Source of the DNA: Sphingobacterium spiritivorum ATCC 33861
Lineage (GTDB): Bacteria > Bacteroidota > Bacteroidia > Sphingobacteriales > Sphingobacteriaceae
Direction of reading: 5' to 3'
Length of the DNA stretch: 64,000 nt
Assembly (NCBI RefSeq): GCF_000143765.1
Contig: NZ_GL379771.1
Span: 62,001 to 126,000 of the forward strand
In this document: positions 16,972 to 25,439 of the stretch, in pieces
Layout: every line of letters begins with the position of its first letter
How positions within the stretch are numbered: position 1 is the first letter of the stretch
Notes under the pieces: model-generated
Databases searched by the model: none
What the model saw: the letters and a program-made list of their open reading frames with translations, nothing else
Told to the model about the DNA's origin: nothing
Made by a program: the position numbers and the translations under genes

Positions 16972-17583
16972 ATGAAAGCAAAAGTAGTACTTCTTATTTT
17001 GTTCAGCCTGATTACAAACTGTAATACCCTGTTTGCTCAATTTTCGCGCAGCAGATATAACAGCAGTAGCAGTGGTTGGGTATTTAAGACAAATGTAGCT
17101 GGATTAGCAATTGGCAATATCAATGCGGCAGCTGAAACAGTGGTAAATGCGAATTATGATTTTCCTATGACCGTACACACATCCGTATCCTATAATTCCT
17201 TAAAGAAATATGCCGGAAACACCAAACTTCGGCATATTGCACTACAACCTGAGTTCAGAATGTGGATGCAGGGAGAGGCTTTCAACGGATTCTTCGCCGG
17301 CGCCAATCTTAATTATGCCTTCTACAACGTAGGGTATATATCGCTGAGCAACTCATTGAAAGATAATTATTATCAGGGACAACTGTTCGGTATAGGAATA
17401 GCCGGAGGATATCAGATGACCATCAGTGACAAGATCGGCGCAGAGGCATCGCTGGGGGTAGGCTATGCCAATATGAATCACGATGTATACAAAAAGGAAA
17501 AAAACAGTGGCAAACTCAGATCAGAAAGGTATAACTATTTCGGACCTAATAAGTTTTCCATATCATTTGTGTATAAACTATAA
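16972..17583 (+). CDS. DUF3575-type outer-membrane beta-barrel protein
   Basis: A 203-residue protein with a signal peptide (1-23, ending LFAQ). Amphipathic strands include VFKTNVAGLAIGNIN, ALQPEFRMWMQ, FNGFFAGANLNYAFYNVG and GYQMTISDKIGAEASLGVGY, the conserved order of DUF3575 proteins, ending in an aromatic-K-L terminus. DUF3575 genes are frequently found beside FimB/Mfa2-type fimbrial genes in Bacteroidales, which matches the locus here. A function in pilus assembly or outer-membrane anchoring is inferred from that context only. Confidence 0.78.
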   Translation: MKAKVVLLILFSLITNCNTLFAQFSRSRYNSSSSGWVFKTNVAGLAIGNINAAAETVVNANYDFPMTVHTSVSYNSLKKYAGNTKLRHIALQPEFRMWMQGEAFNGFFAGANLNYAFYNVGYISLSNSLKDNYYQGQLFGIGIAGGYQMTISDKIGAEASLGVGYANMNHDVYKKEKNSGKLRSERYNYFGPNKFSISFVYKL

Positions 17584-17912
17584 TATAGCTTCAGTACACC
17601 AAATATTTATTCATTACAAATAAACTTCCGCAGTGCAGAAAAACTGATTTTTACACATAAGTAAACAGATATTTTTACACTTCATTTCTTAATTTTTAGC
17701 GTCAGGTTTCAAAAAAAATTTTTCAAAAAAAGGAGCTACAGAGCGTACTGTGTTTTCGATGATTTTAAAATGTTTAGGATTTAGTATCCTTTATCTTATA
17801 AAAAATAAAGCAAGATAATTTAATATCTTACTCTATAAGTATTAAAATAATCATAAGGCTTGTATAAACTAAGGTAGTTTAAGAATTATTTCCTTATCTT
17901 CTATTAAATATA

Positions 17913-17939
17913 AAAGTCAATGTAAGTAACATTGACTTT
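17913..17939. terminator. perfect 11-bp inverted repeat, possible bidirectional terminator
   Basis: AAAGTCAATGT, loop AAGTA, ACATTGACTTT. It lies between the DUF3575 gene and the integrase fragment. The flanking T-run is short (TTTCTTT), so it may also be a protein-binding palindrome. Confidence 0.45.
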
Positions 17940-17971
17940 CTTTAATCATTATAATTAAAAATATCTTAGAG

Positions 17972-18208
17972 TTACGAAACAAAAGACCCCTCCATATCCT
18001 TAAATATCTGCGACACCTTTTCCAATATCCTTTTCAACTTTCTCTTTAAATATCTTAATATCGTGGCAGCGACATTCTTATGCCCTAACATCTTGCTCAA
18101 TCCAACGGAACAGCCTTGCTTAAAAAGAGGGATAGACAACGTATGGCATGCCACATAAAAAGTTACTTTCTTGTCCTTTAAGACAATCAATAAGTCTGGA
18201 TATTCTCT
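17972..18208 (-). pseudogene. C-terminal remnant of a tyrosine recombinase (phage-type integrase)
   Basis: Reading minus, REYPDLLIVLKDKKVTFY is followed by VACHTLS and GLSKMLGHKNVAATI, the C-terminal box of Bacteroidota tyrosine recombinases (usual form VARHTFA then SKMLGHxNIxTTQ). The catalytic Arg of the R-H-T motif is Cys here, and the frame is closed upstream by a TAA before codon REY. The Arg/His/catalytic-Tyr core is therefore incomplete and the gene cannot be active. It marks past insertion of a mobile element, or a lost invertase, next to the pilus genes. Confidence 0.72.
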
Positions 18209-18869
18209 TTAAGCCGTCATTGCAAAAGGTGTTTGAGAGTACATGAAATTTTTATAGGCTACCAGTGATACTTTATACAAGGTGGCGCTTCATCATGCCA
18301 TTAAAGCCTGGTGGGCTGCGTGTTCCACCGGCTATTTTTTGAAGTATTTTCATAGTGTTGAATTTAAGACATTAAATACCTTACGAAAACCTCACAAGAC
18401 ATGGTAAACACTGTAAATAAGCAATTTAAAAAAGAACTATTTCATCTTCACTACACTTTGTTCGATCATTTTAAATACAAAAATGAGCACATTTGCCTTT
18501 CTTATAAAACCTACTCACCTAAATAAAAGGACTATTTATCAAACCGCAAATCCTTCTCCGCTAATGACCATTACAGGCTATTTATTCATCTCCTTAAGCT
18601 TTCCTTGCGACTTCAAGCAGCAACAACAACCTGCAAAGCAATCGAAAAAAAACAAAATCTTGATTCGATAACACCATATCCGGTTAAAATTGGACGATAC
18701 AGTCAATTTTAAGATTAGCCGGAATACCTCACTGCTTCCCCTTTACAGACATTTGTAACAGATTATAACAAGGGAATACAAACAAATACATCAGACAGCT
18801 AATAAAGTTCAGTATGCGATAAATTGCTGTCGTTGAATAGTAGCTTTAGCTGCACATTAATATAATCAG

Positions 18870-20660
18870 ATGAAACAAAGATTTTTTTTAATTATCACCC
18901 TGTTGCTTATTTTATTTTCAGGCTGCAAAAAGGTTGATAGTCCAGAAAAAGGTACTAAGCCAAATGAGCAGGAAGTTATGTTACGTCTGGTACTGCCACA
19001 GTCCGGTAATAAAGCCGGTACCTATGCCATCAGCCAGGTCGATCAGAACAGCATCCACAGCCTGGATGTTCTGGCTTTTCGTGTAGCCGTTGATGGAAAA
19101 GAATACTATGCCTACCACAGGAAGGCTGTATTGTTACGTCCTAACGATAACGCAACAACAGTAGACTTCCATGTCGATCTGCTCAAGAGTACGGACAAGT
19201 TTCGTTTTGTCCTCATTGCCAATGCAGCAGCACAACTCCAAACCGCCCTTAACGGATTGCCCGCCAATGCCGAAAAGGAAACGCTGATGAGCCGCATTGA
19301 GTATGGGGTCAGCACCCGATGGAATGCCATCAGTTCCGCCAATTTCACTCCGCTGCCCATGTGGGGAGAGAGCCAGACAATAGACGGCATAGACAACAAC
19401 ACACAGAAATTCAGCGTCAGCATGCTCAGAAGTCTGGCTGCCATAGATGTAAAAGTGACGGACAACGATTTCGTAATGACTAAGGTATATGTATACAATA
19501 TGCCCGGCAAAGGCCGTGTAGCACCTGCGGCAGGCAATTACAATACCGATTATAAAGTAACGGCCCCCAGCATACCCACAGGTACCAATAAGCTGGCGGC
19601 TCAGGAATACACGGCAGGCACAAATACACTGGCCGGCGAAATCTTTCTTTTCGAAAGTGCCGCAGCAGCAAGTACAGGCGATCTCAATGCCACAGGACTT
19701 GTGATCGCGGGCAAGTACGCCGGGAGTACTACCGATACGTATTACCGTGTAGAGCTGACCGATGAGCAGTTCAGGCTCATGCCTGTGCTGCGCAACCACC
19801 GCTATGCCATCGATATTATCAAAGTACATGGCCCTGGCTCTAACACGGTAACTGATGCCTGGTCCAGCAAACCGACCGGTATGACAGCTACTATGACAGC
19901 GTGGAATGAGATTGCGGTAGCGGAAGGCAAACCATCTTTGGAATATCTTAAATCAGACACTAAAAAAGTCGAACTATACGGATTTGAAGAAAATAACTTA
20001 TACATTACGACATGGACGAACGTACCCAACGTAGAATTAATTATTCCGCCTGATTATGATTGGATAGAGAATACGGAGATCCATGAGATGGATGACGAGA
20101 TTACCTACGGGTTAGTTGTAGAGGAAAACCCCAGTACTACACAGGCGAGGACTGGAAAAATCACTATAAAGGCTGGCCGGCTTAGCGCAACGATAGATGT
20201 GATACAGGGTGCCAGACCTATTGATTTGGGGCCCGGTTACAATTTTTATCTGTTTAGTGAGAATATTACTGATTTACTTTACTGGTATTACGCTGCCAAT
20301 GTACCGAAAGATCTTTATTCTTTAGAGGACGCCTCCTTAACCCAGAAACCGGGAACCCCTTATCCTAAAAGCTGCGTAGCCAGATTGGGTACTCGAGCCA
20401 GGCTGCCGACTTTGTCTGAACTGAGACAACTGATACCAACAGATGCGGCAGGACGCCAAGCTGTCAACGATGCTATTCACGCTAAGGGAGGTCAGAGACT
20501 AAGTACCAATGGAATAGATCCCTATCTGACTTCTACTTCTGCAACAGTGAGTACAGTTCACACTATCAGAGCCGATAATGGAGCTCAAGGCACCTATGGT
20601 AAGTTTCCTAATCAGGGAGAAGGAAATCTGAAAGCTCGCTGCGTAGTATCCAAAAATTAA
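18870..20660 (+). CDS. fimbrillin-like lipoprotein with BACON-like and lectin-like C-terminus (tip subunit)
   Basis: A 596-residue protein with a lipoprotein signal (LILFSGCKK, Cys19). Residues 35-345 are a FimA/Mfa-type fimbrillin region (LDVLAFRV, FRFVLIANA, PLPMWGES, LLRSLAAIDVKV-like strand, LRNHRYAIDI). Residues about 365-450 form a BACON-like Ig domain (TGKITIKAGRLSATIDVIQG). Residues 455-596 contain CVARLGTRARLPTLSELRQL and end in RCVVSKN, similar to the DUF1566/Lcl C-terminal lectin-like module. An adhesive module on a fimbrillin body fits a tip adhesin of a type V pilus. A partly silent copy lies at 25440-27272. The major pilin gene follows after 30-60 bp. Confidence 0.82.
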   Translation: MKQRFFLIITLLLILFSGCKKVDSPEKGTKPNEQEVMLRLVLPQSGNKAGTYAISQVDQNSIHSLDVLAFRVAVDGKEYYAYHRKAVLLRPNDNATTVDFHVDLLKSTDKFRFVLIANAAAQLQTALNGLPANAEKETLMSRIEYGVSTRWNAISSANFTPLPMWGESQTIDGIDNNTQKFSVSMLRSLAAIDVKVTDNDFVMTKVYVYNMPGKGRVAPAAGNYNTDYKVTAPSIPTGTNKLAAQEYTAGTNTLAGEIFLFESAAAASTGDLNATGLVIAGKYAGSTTDTYYRVELTDEQFRLMPVLRNHRYAIDIIKVHGPGSNTVTDAWSSKPTGMTATMTAWNEIAVAEGKPSLEYLKSDTKKVELYGFEENNLYITTWTNVPNVELIIPPDYDWIENTEIHEMDDEITYGLVVEENPSTTQARTGKITIKAGRLSATIDVIQGARPIDLGPGYNFYLFSENITDLLYWYYAANVPKDLYSLEDASLTQKPGTPYPKSCVARLGTRARLPTLSELRQLIPTDAAGRQAVNDAIHAKGGQRLSTNGIDPYLTSTSATVSTVHTIRADNGAQGTYGKFPNQGEGNLKARCVVSKN

Positions 20661-20723
20661 CACTATAAAAAAAGCCACAATAAAGAACACATGAATAATA
20701 ATTTAACAACAAAAAGAATGAGT

Positions 20724-22109
20724 ATGAAAAAGTACGCACTTATTGCACTTGCAGGGCTGACCCTTGCAGCATGTAAAAAACAGGGTGGGGAGATCAATCC
20801 TGTCAACCCGGAGGAGGGGAAAGATGCCAGCCTGAGCCTGAGCATTACCTCAGCTGCCAATATCGGAACCTATGCATCTACCACAGGAAGTGATGGCGGT
20901 ACCGCAAACGAATCAAAAGTCAATACTGTTGATGTATTCCTGTACAGTGAAGAAGGAAGCCTCACCCCTGCCGGATACGAAAGATTTAGCGGAACAGATG
21001 CCAACCTCTCTACCCCAAAAAAAATCAAAACAAAGACCGGTAGAAAAAGAATATATATAGGTATCAACCTCCCTCAGTCGCTGGTCGATCTGCTAAAGGC
21101 CGGTTATTCAGGTATGGAGAACCCTTATCCCGTTAATATGGAACAACTGGCAACGCCTAATGACGGAGTCATGATGTTCAGCCAGTCGGTAACCTCTCTG
21201 GATATCAAAGAAGGTGATGACCCCGCAAACAAAGTCACCATCCCTGTATCACGTCTGCTGGCAAAAGCCGGCGTATTGAAAGGCAACAGCTTGTCCCTCA
21301 CTGACATACAGGGCGGAACAGTATCTGATCTGCAGTATACCGTAGGACAGCGTAACAAACAGATCCTTGTAGGACAGCTATACGATTTCAAGGATGCAAA
21401 CTGGGCGTATATTAATCCATTTGTTTCGGGTACCAGTGGTGCTTTAACAGCTGAATATCAAGCTAACTTCACAGGTGTACTCAACACAGCCTATAAGGCT
21501 GTAGATGCAAGTAATACAGAGAACAAAGACCTCAAGACTGTATATATGCCGGAGAATACAACCGAACTCCCTGCTCCCACACAGGTGACCTATATACAGG
21601 TAAGAGCCAAATTCACCCCGACAAAACTGGAAGACGGAGCAACACCAAATGCAGACGGCACGTTCTATGTCATGTTCGGACAAAAAGGAACAAACGATGC
21701 GCTGCACCAGCTGTACTTCACTACTAAGTCAGCAGCAGATGCCGAAGCCGCTAAAACGGACTACAACAACGGAACCGTACAACGTAGTGTCGTTCTCACC
21801 TATAATCAGGGCTACTGCTACTTCCGTCTGTATCTCAATGAAGATCAGGTGGCCGGAGCAACCAAACTGGGCATACTCCGCAATACATTCTTCAAAGCGC
21901 AGATTACCAAGATCAATGGACTGGGTACACCATTAGAAGGGCAGATACCGGGAACTCCGGGCACTCCCGGCAATCCGGGTGGTAACGTAAAACCGCCAAA
22001 ACCTGTAGATCCTACCCAACCGGTTAATCCGGGTAATCTGGACGCTAATATTCAGGCGACCATCACCATCACACCATGGACGCTGATCACCAGTGAACAT
22101 GAAATATAA
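20724..22109 (+). CDS. Mfa1-family major fimbrial subunit
   Basis: A 461-residue lipoprotein precursor. The signal is MKKYALIALAGLTLAACKK, and ATG 20724 places it at the terminus (the frame also has ATGs at 20691 and 20718). The body shows the Mfa1 pattern: VNTVDVFLYS, VYMPENT, ILRNTFFKAQITKINGLG, and the C-terminal strand ATITITPWTLI, the part that in type V pili acts as or near the donor strand. A collagen-like loop GTPGTPGNPGG lies at about residues 415-425, just before the C-terminal strand. In this pilus class the lipoprotein is exported, cleaved by an Arg-specific protease and polymerised by strand exchange. A terminator immediately downstream would keep its transcript more abundant than those of the later genes. 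Confidence 0.88.
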   Translation: MKKYALIALAGLTLAACKKQGGEINPVNPEEGKDASLSLSITSAANIGTYASTTGSDGGTANESKVNTVDVFLYSEEGSLTPAGYERFSGTDANLSTPKKIKTKTGRKRIYIGINLPQSLVDLLKAGYSGMENPYPVNMEQLATPNDGVMMFSQSVTSLDIKEGDDPANKVTIPVSRLLAKAGVLKGNSLSLTDIQGGTVSDLQYTVGQRNKQILVGQLYDFKDANWAYINPFVSGTSGALTAEYQANFTGVLNTAYKAVDASNTENKDLKTVYMPENTTELPAPTQVTYIQVRAKFTPTKLEDGATPNADGTFYVMFGQKGTNDALHQLYFTTKSAADAEAAKTDYNNGTVQRSVVLTYNQGYCYFRLYLNEDQVAGATKLGILRNTFFKAQITKINGLGTPLEGQIPGTPGTPGNPGGNVKPPKPVDPTQPVNPGNLDANIQATITITPWTLITSEHEI

Positions 22110-22133
22110 GGGGTAACCCTCCGGAATACCACA

Positions 22134-22164
22134 AAGGGGAGGAAAAAACTCCCTCCCCTTTTTT
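22134..22164 (+). terminator. terminator after the major pilin gene
   Basis: AAGGGGAGG and CCTCCCCTT form a nine-pair stem around ACTCC-type loop bases, followed by TTTTTT. It sits between the major pilin and the anchor-like gene and probably attenuates transcription into the accessory subunits. Confidence 0.88.
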
Positions 22165-22235
22165 ATTAAAAAAAATACTATTCCGTAAAACAAATTAACA
22201 AGAATATGCAACCTGACAGCATGATACAGACGGAA

Positions 22236-23159
22236 ATGATAAAACGATATCTCAAACGCATATACATACAGCTCCTGATGATCGCCATGCTGGTGGCCAT
22301 AAACGGATGTATAAAGGATGATCTGACACGATACACATTCGACATTACACTCAGCTTTACCGACAGAGCAGGAAGTTGTCCCGACAAAACTGTATATACA
22401 GGTACAACAGCTATGACCGTATACGCATTTGACGAAAACGGATATTTTGCAGCACAGGTCTCCCAAAAAGATATAGATTTCTCTCCCGAAAGCACCATGA
22501 AGATAACTCTCCCTCAGGGAAACTACACCCTCGTCGCATGGGCAGGTACCGCACAGGGACAGTTTGAAGACAGGCTACTCATAAAAGGAGAAACACATAT
22601 CGATGAACTGGATATGCCCACATTCACCCGCAGCAGCGGATTAAGAGCAATGCCGGATCAGGTACTCTTTCAGGGAGTATTAAAAAATATAAATGCCGAA
22701 ACTGCAGCATATACTCCGGCACAACGCATTGACCTGAAAAACATAACAAAACCACTGTATGTATCGCTTGAAAAATACGATACACTAAAAAATTACCAGA
22801 TCAGGATCAGTCACAATGCTGCACTATGCCAGTTCCAGACAGCTGAAATGCGGGACGCAGGAGACCACTATACAGTCACTGAACTGCAGGAACAAAAAGA
22901 GTCTGCAACATACACCGCACAGACAGCACTCCTGTGGAGGCTCGAAGACCGAAATCCCATCATTACCATAAGAGATATGGAAACAGGAGCGGATATATTC
23001 AGTGCCAGTGTAAAGGAATTACTTGAAAAACTACCACAGCTCAACCTGAACTGCGAGCCTGCTGTCGATCTCAAAATTATCAGAAAATTTCCGACTCAGG
23101 CAGAAATTACAGTAATCATAAACGGATGGATACTGGTCGAATCTGAAGGTTCGGTATAA
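22236..23159 (+). CDS. FimB/Mfa2-family fimbrial anchor subunit
   Basis: A 307-residue lipoprotein from ATG 22236 (the frame opens at 22206, but the signal peptide starts with MIKRYLKR). Lipobox INGC followed by IKDD. The sequence carries the FimB/Mfa2 pattern: YTFDITLSF, TAMTVYAFDENGYF, LPQGNYTLVAWAG, RMPDQVLF-like region with LFQGVLK, and the C-terminal strand ITVIINGWILV. In Porphyromonas, Mfa2/FimB remain anchored in the outer membrane and set fibre length. The position after the major pilin and its terminator fits that role. Confidence 0.87.
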   Translation: MIKRYLKRIYIQLLMIAMLVAINGCIKDDLTRYTFDITLSFTDRAGSCPDKTVYTGTTAMTVYAFDENGYFAAQVSQKDIDFSPESTMKITLPQGNYTLVAWAGTAQGQFEDRLLIKGETHIDELDMPTFTRSSGLRAMPDQVLFQGVLKNINAETAAYTPAQRIDLKNITKPLYVSLEKYDTLKNYQIRISHNAALCQFQTAEMRDAGDHYTVTELQEQKESATYTAQTALLWRLEDRNPIITIRDMETGADIFSASVKELLEKLPQLNLNCEPAVDLKIIRKFPTQAEITVIINGWILVESEGSV

Positions 23160-23261
23160 AACAGAAAACAACCCCAGCAATAGCCGATCAAAAGGCGGAA
23201 TAGCTGTGTCAGCATACGCCTGAAATAAGAGCAGGCAATAAACACTATAACACAAACAAAG

Positions 23262-24683
23262 ATGGAAAGAATACGACTACCGATACTACTGATCATGTGT
23301 ATCTATACCGTTACATTGATTTCCTGTATCAAGGAAAAAACCATCATCGATGATACCAACACGGAAACAAACGGTACAAAAGAGGTCTCCTTTACCGCCA
23401 GCATGCCGGGCCTCTCGCAGAATATCAGTACCTACGCCATCTCCGATAACGAAGAAAACAAGGTCACTACTATAGATATACTCGTGTTTGAAATGACTGG
23501 CAGTACTGAAAAGTATGCGTACCGCGTGGCCGGAAGAAATATCAGACCCCTGACAGCCAACAGCATACAGTTTCAGGCAACGCTGCAAGCACATGCCACC
23601 AAAAAGTACCGGCTTGTGGCCATTGCGAATGCAAGGACAACAGTCAATGCCGCCAGTTATACAGTTGGTGCCCTGAAATCCGATATACTCAAAAATCTGG
23701 TGATCAATAAGCCCGGGGTATGGAACACCACTTCCTCTGCAGACTACAGCCCCCTGCCTATGTCAGGGGAATCAGAGCCAAATCTGAGCATCAACAGCAA
23801 CACCGGTTCCATCACACTGAATATGATCAGAATTCAGGCCAGAGTAGACGTAATCGTAGAGCCTACCCTGATAACCAGATTCCAAATGACCAGTATCAGT
23901 GTATACAACAGCAATTCAAACGCAAGGATAGCTCCATCAGCCACTACCACGGGTTCGAACGGACCAATAGTGACCGCACCATCCTTGCCAGCTTCTCCGC
24001 AAATTAACAGCAGTCCGCTGGTCTATATACCGGATCCCGTGACCCCGCCAAATACTGTAAACTCCAGACAACAGATATACCTCTTTGAAAAAAACGCCGC
24101 TGCATCCGCAGGTGCTTCGGGAGCTCTTTCCCTCATTATCGGAGGATATTATGACGGTAGCAGCACAGAAACGTATTACAAACTGGAATTTTTATCTAAA
24201 GAAGCAGCACCCATACCGCTCGCCGTGTTGCGTAATCACAAATACGAGTTCAAAATTAAGGAGGTAAGTGGAGCAGGATATCCGACTAAAGAAGCCGCCT
24301 TAACCGGGAAGCCTTCTAATATACAAGGTTCGGTTGTCACCCTAAATCTGAGTGATATGCCTATCATATATTTTGATGAGCACTACTATCTGGCGATGGA
24401 GACAGATCTGGTTAATTATCCCACTAATCAAGCGAAAGGCCAATTTTATAAAATAAAAACAGATTTTCCGGGTGGCTGGACGTGGACCAGTGATCAGCCA
24501 TCCTGGCTTAGTATGAATCCCTATAATAATGGAACCAGCGATGGGGCTAATATTTCTGTTGAGATAAATCAGGGCAATCCGGTTCCCAGACACGGAATCC
24601 TCACCATTACGGCCGGCAAGATCAGGGCCAGAATAAAGGTATATCAGGGTTATGGTACTAATCCATTGCCAATTATCCCCTGA
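23262..24683 (+). CDS. fimbrillin-family lipoprotein with C-terminal BACON-like domain
   Basis: A 473-residue lipoprotein (signal ending TLISCIKEK, Cys22). It shares the fimbrillin core with the tip gene: STYAISDNEENKVTTIDIL, YRLVAIANA, SPLPMSGES, IRIQARVDVIVEP and LAVLRNHKYEFKI. The last 90 residues (WTWTSDQPSWLS, HGILTITAGKIRARIKVYQG) look like a BACON-type Ig domain, but there is no lectin-like end as in the 18870 product. Probably an accessory pilus subunit. It is the last intact gene of the cluster and is followed by a strong terminator. Confidence 0.82.
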   Translation: MERIRLPILLIMCIYTVTLISCIKEKTIIDDTNTETNGTKEVSFTASMPGLSQNISTYAISDNEENKVTTIDILVFEMTGSTEKYAYRVAGRNIRPLTANSIQFQATLQAHATKKYRLVAIANARTTVNAASYTVGALKSDILKNLVINKPGVWNTTSSADYSPLPMSGESEPNLSINSNTGSITLNMIRIQARVDVIVEPTLITRFQMTSISVYNSNSNARIAPSATTTGSNGPIVTAPSLPASPQINSSPLVYIPDPVTPPNTVNSRQQIYLFEKNAAASAGASGALSLIIGGYYDGSSTETYYKLEFLSKEAAPIPLAVLRNHKYEFKIKEVSGAGYPTKEAALTGKPSNIQGSVVTLNLSDMPIIYFDEHYYLAMETDLVNYPTNQAKGQFYKIKTDFPGGWTWTSDQPSWLSMNPYNNGTSDGANISVEINQGNPVPRHGILTITAGKIRARIKVYQGYGTNPLPIIP

Positions 24684-24700
24684 CTAAGCAACTTTTATTG

Positions 24701-24740
24701 AAAACACCTTACCGACTCAATTCTGTAAGGTGTTTTTTTT
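24701..24740 (+). terminator. terminator of the pilus operon
   Basis: AAAACACCTTAC, a 12-base loop, GTAAGGTGTTTTTTTT: a twelve-pair stem with a long T-run just after the last intact fimbrillin gene. Confidence 0.92.
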
Positions 24741-24812
24741 CCCTTGCATAAAAGTACCCGATCCTGAATCTAATATTAATACAGACTTAGTAAGTTGCTT
24801 TTGTCATTCTAC

Positions 24813-24850
24813 GGTTGGCGGGGACACCCACTAACAAACCAACTATGCTG
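24813..24850 (+). repeat. dispersed repeat A, copy 2
   Basis: GTTGGCGGGGACACCCACTA, with a few extra bases relative to the other copies, followed by AACAAACC and CTGAA. It is adjacent to repeat B copy 2. Confidence 0.65.
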
Positions 24851-24865
24851 AAAATCTCCCTTTTC

Positions 24866-24902
24866 TCTCCTTTTCAAGGAGATATCCCGGTTTATCGGGA
24901 GA
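24866..24902 (+). repeat. dispersed repeat B, copy 2
   Basis: CTCCTTTTCAAGGAG followed by TCCCGGTTTATCGGGA, nearly identical to the copy at 16523-16560. Confidence 0.7.
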
Positions 24903-25439
24903 GAGCTTAATAATAAAAACAGAGCCTGAACTTATACCTGCTCTTATTTAAATGAAGACAGCTAAAGAGTTTCGCTGACAAATAAATAGATTCGAACAAC
25001 AAACACCGTAAATACACGTAAATCTGCCTGAAAATATACCTCCGGTTACGGGGCAAGAATAGCATTGGATAAGGATAATCCATATGGTCATATGTGTGAT
25101 ATAAAGTTTGTCTCTATATTGTAACCGGTATTTTCTGACATTTTTAATACTCTCATCCTGCATGCAGAAAGAAACGGTCTTACAAAAAAATATCTGTACT
25201 GCTTGCCTCTGTGATAAAATACACTTTATTGTCCATATGCCAATCATACCGAATAGTAAATGACGCTGTTAATTAGCAATATTGTAACGGGAAAAATGAT
25301 GTGTATTAACTATACACATCTGATTTTAAAAAATATCACACAACCTGCTTTTTAACATACAACTACTTTTCGGATATGGAAGAGCAGATACACCTGCACT
25401 GAAATATTTTTACAGAGTAGTATATAATATGAACCAATT

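Larger units (their letters stand above)
17584..18869. other. 1.3 kb region before the pilus genes, with integrase remnant
   Basis: A/T-rich and without intact genes. It contains an 11-bp perfect inverted repeat at 17913-17939, a tyrosine recombinase fragment on the minus strand (17972-18208), and unrecognised sequence up to the tip gene. TAGCTTTA at 18841-18848 is a possible -7 box for the tip gene, without a clear -33 element. Confidence 0.6.
24741..25439. other. intergenic region with repeats A and B
   Basis: No credible gene in about 700 bp. It holds repeat A copy 2 (24813-24850) and repeat B copy 2 (24866-24902) side by side, then A/T-rich sequence up to the silent tip gene. A 99-codon minus-strand frame at 24948-25247 has no protein-like features. 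Confidence 0.6.

Noticed and set aside
18483-18671. 62-codon open frame before the tip gene
   Set aside because: Low-complexity end, no homology pattern, and no ribosome-binding context.
24948-25247. 99-codon open frame on the minus strand
   Set aside because: Cys/Ile-rich chance frame in A/T-rich intergenic DNA without any family feature.
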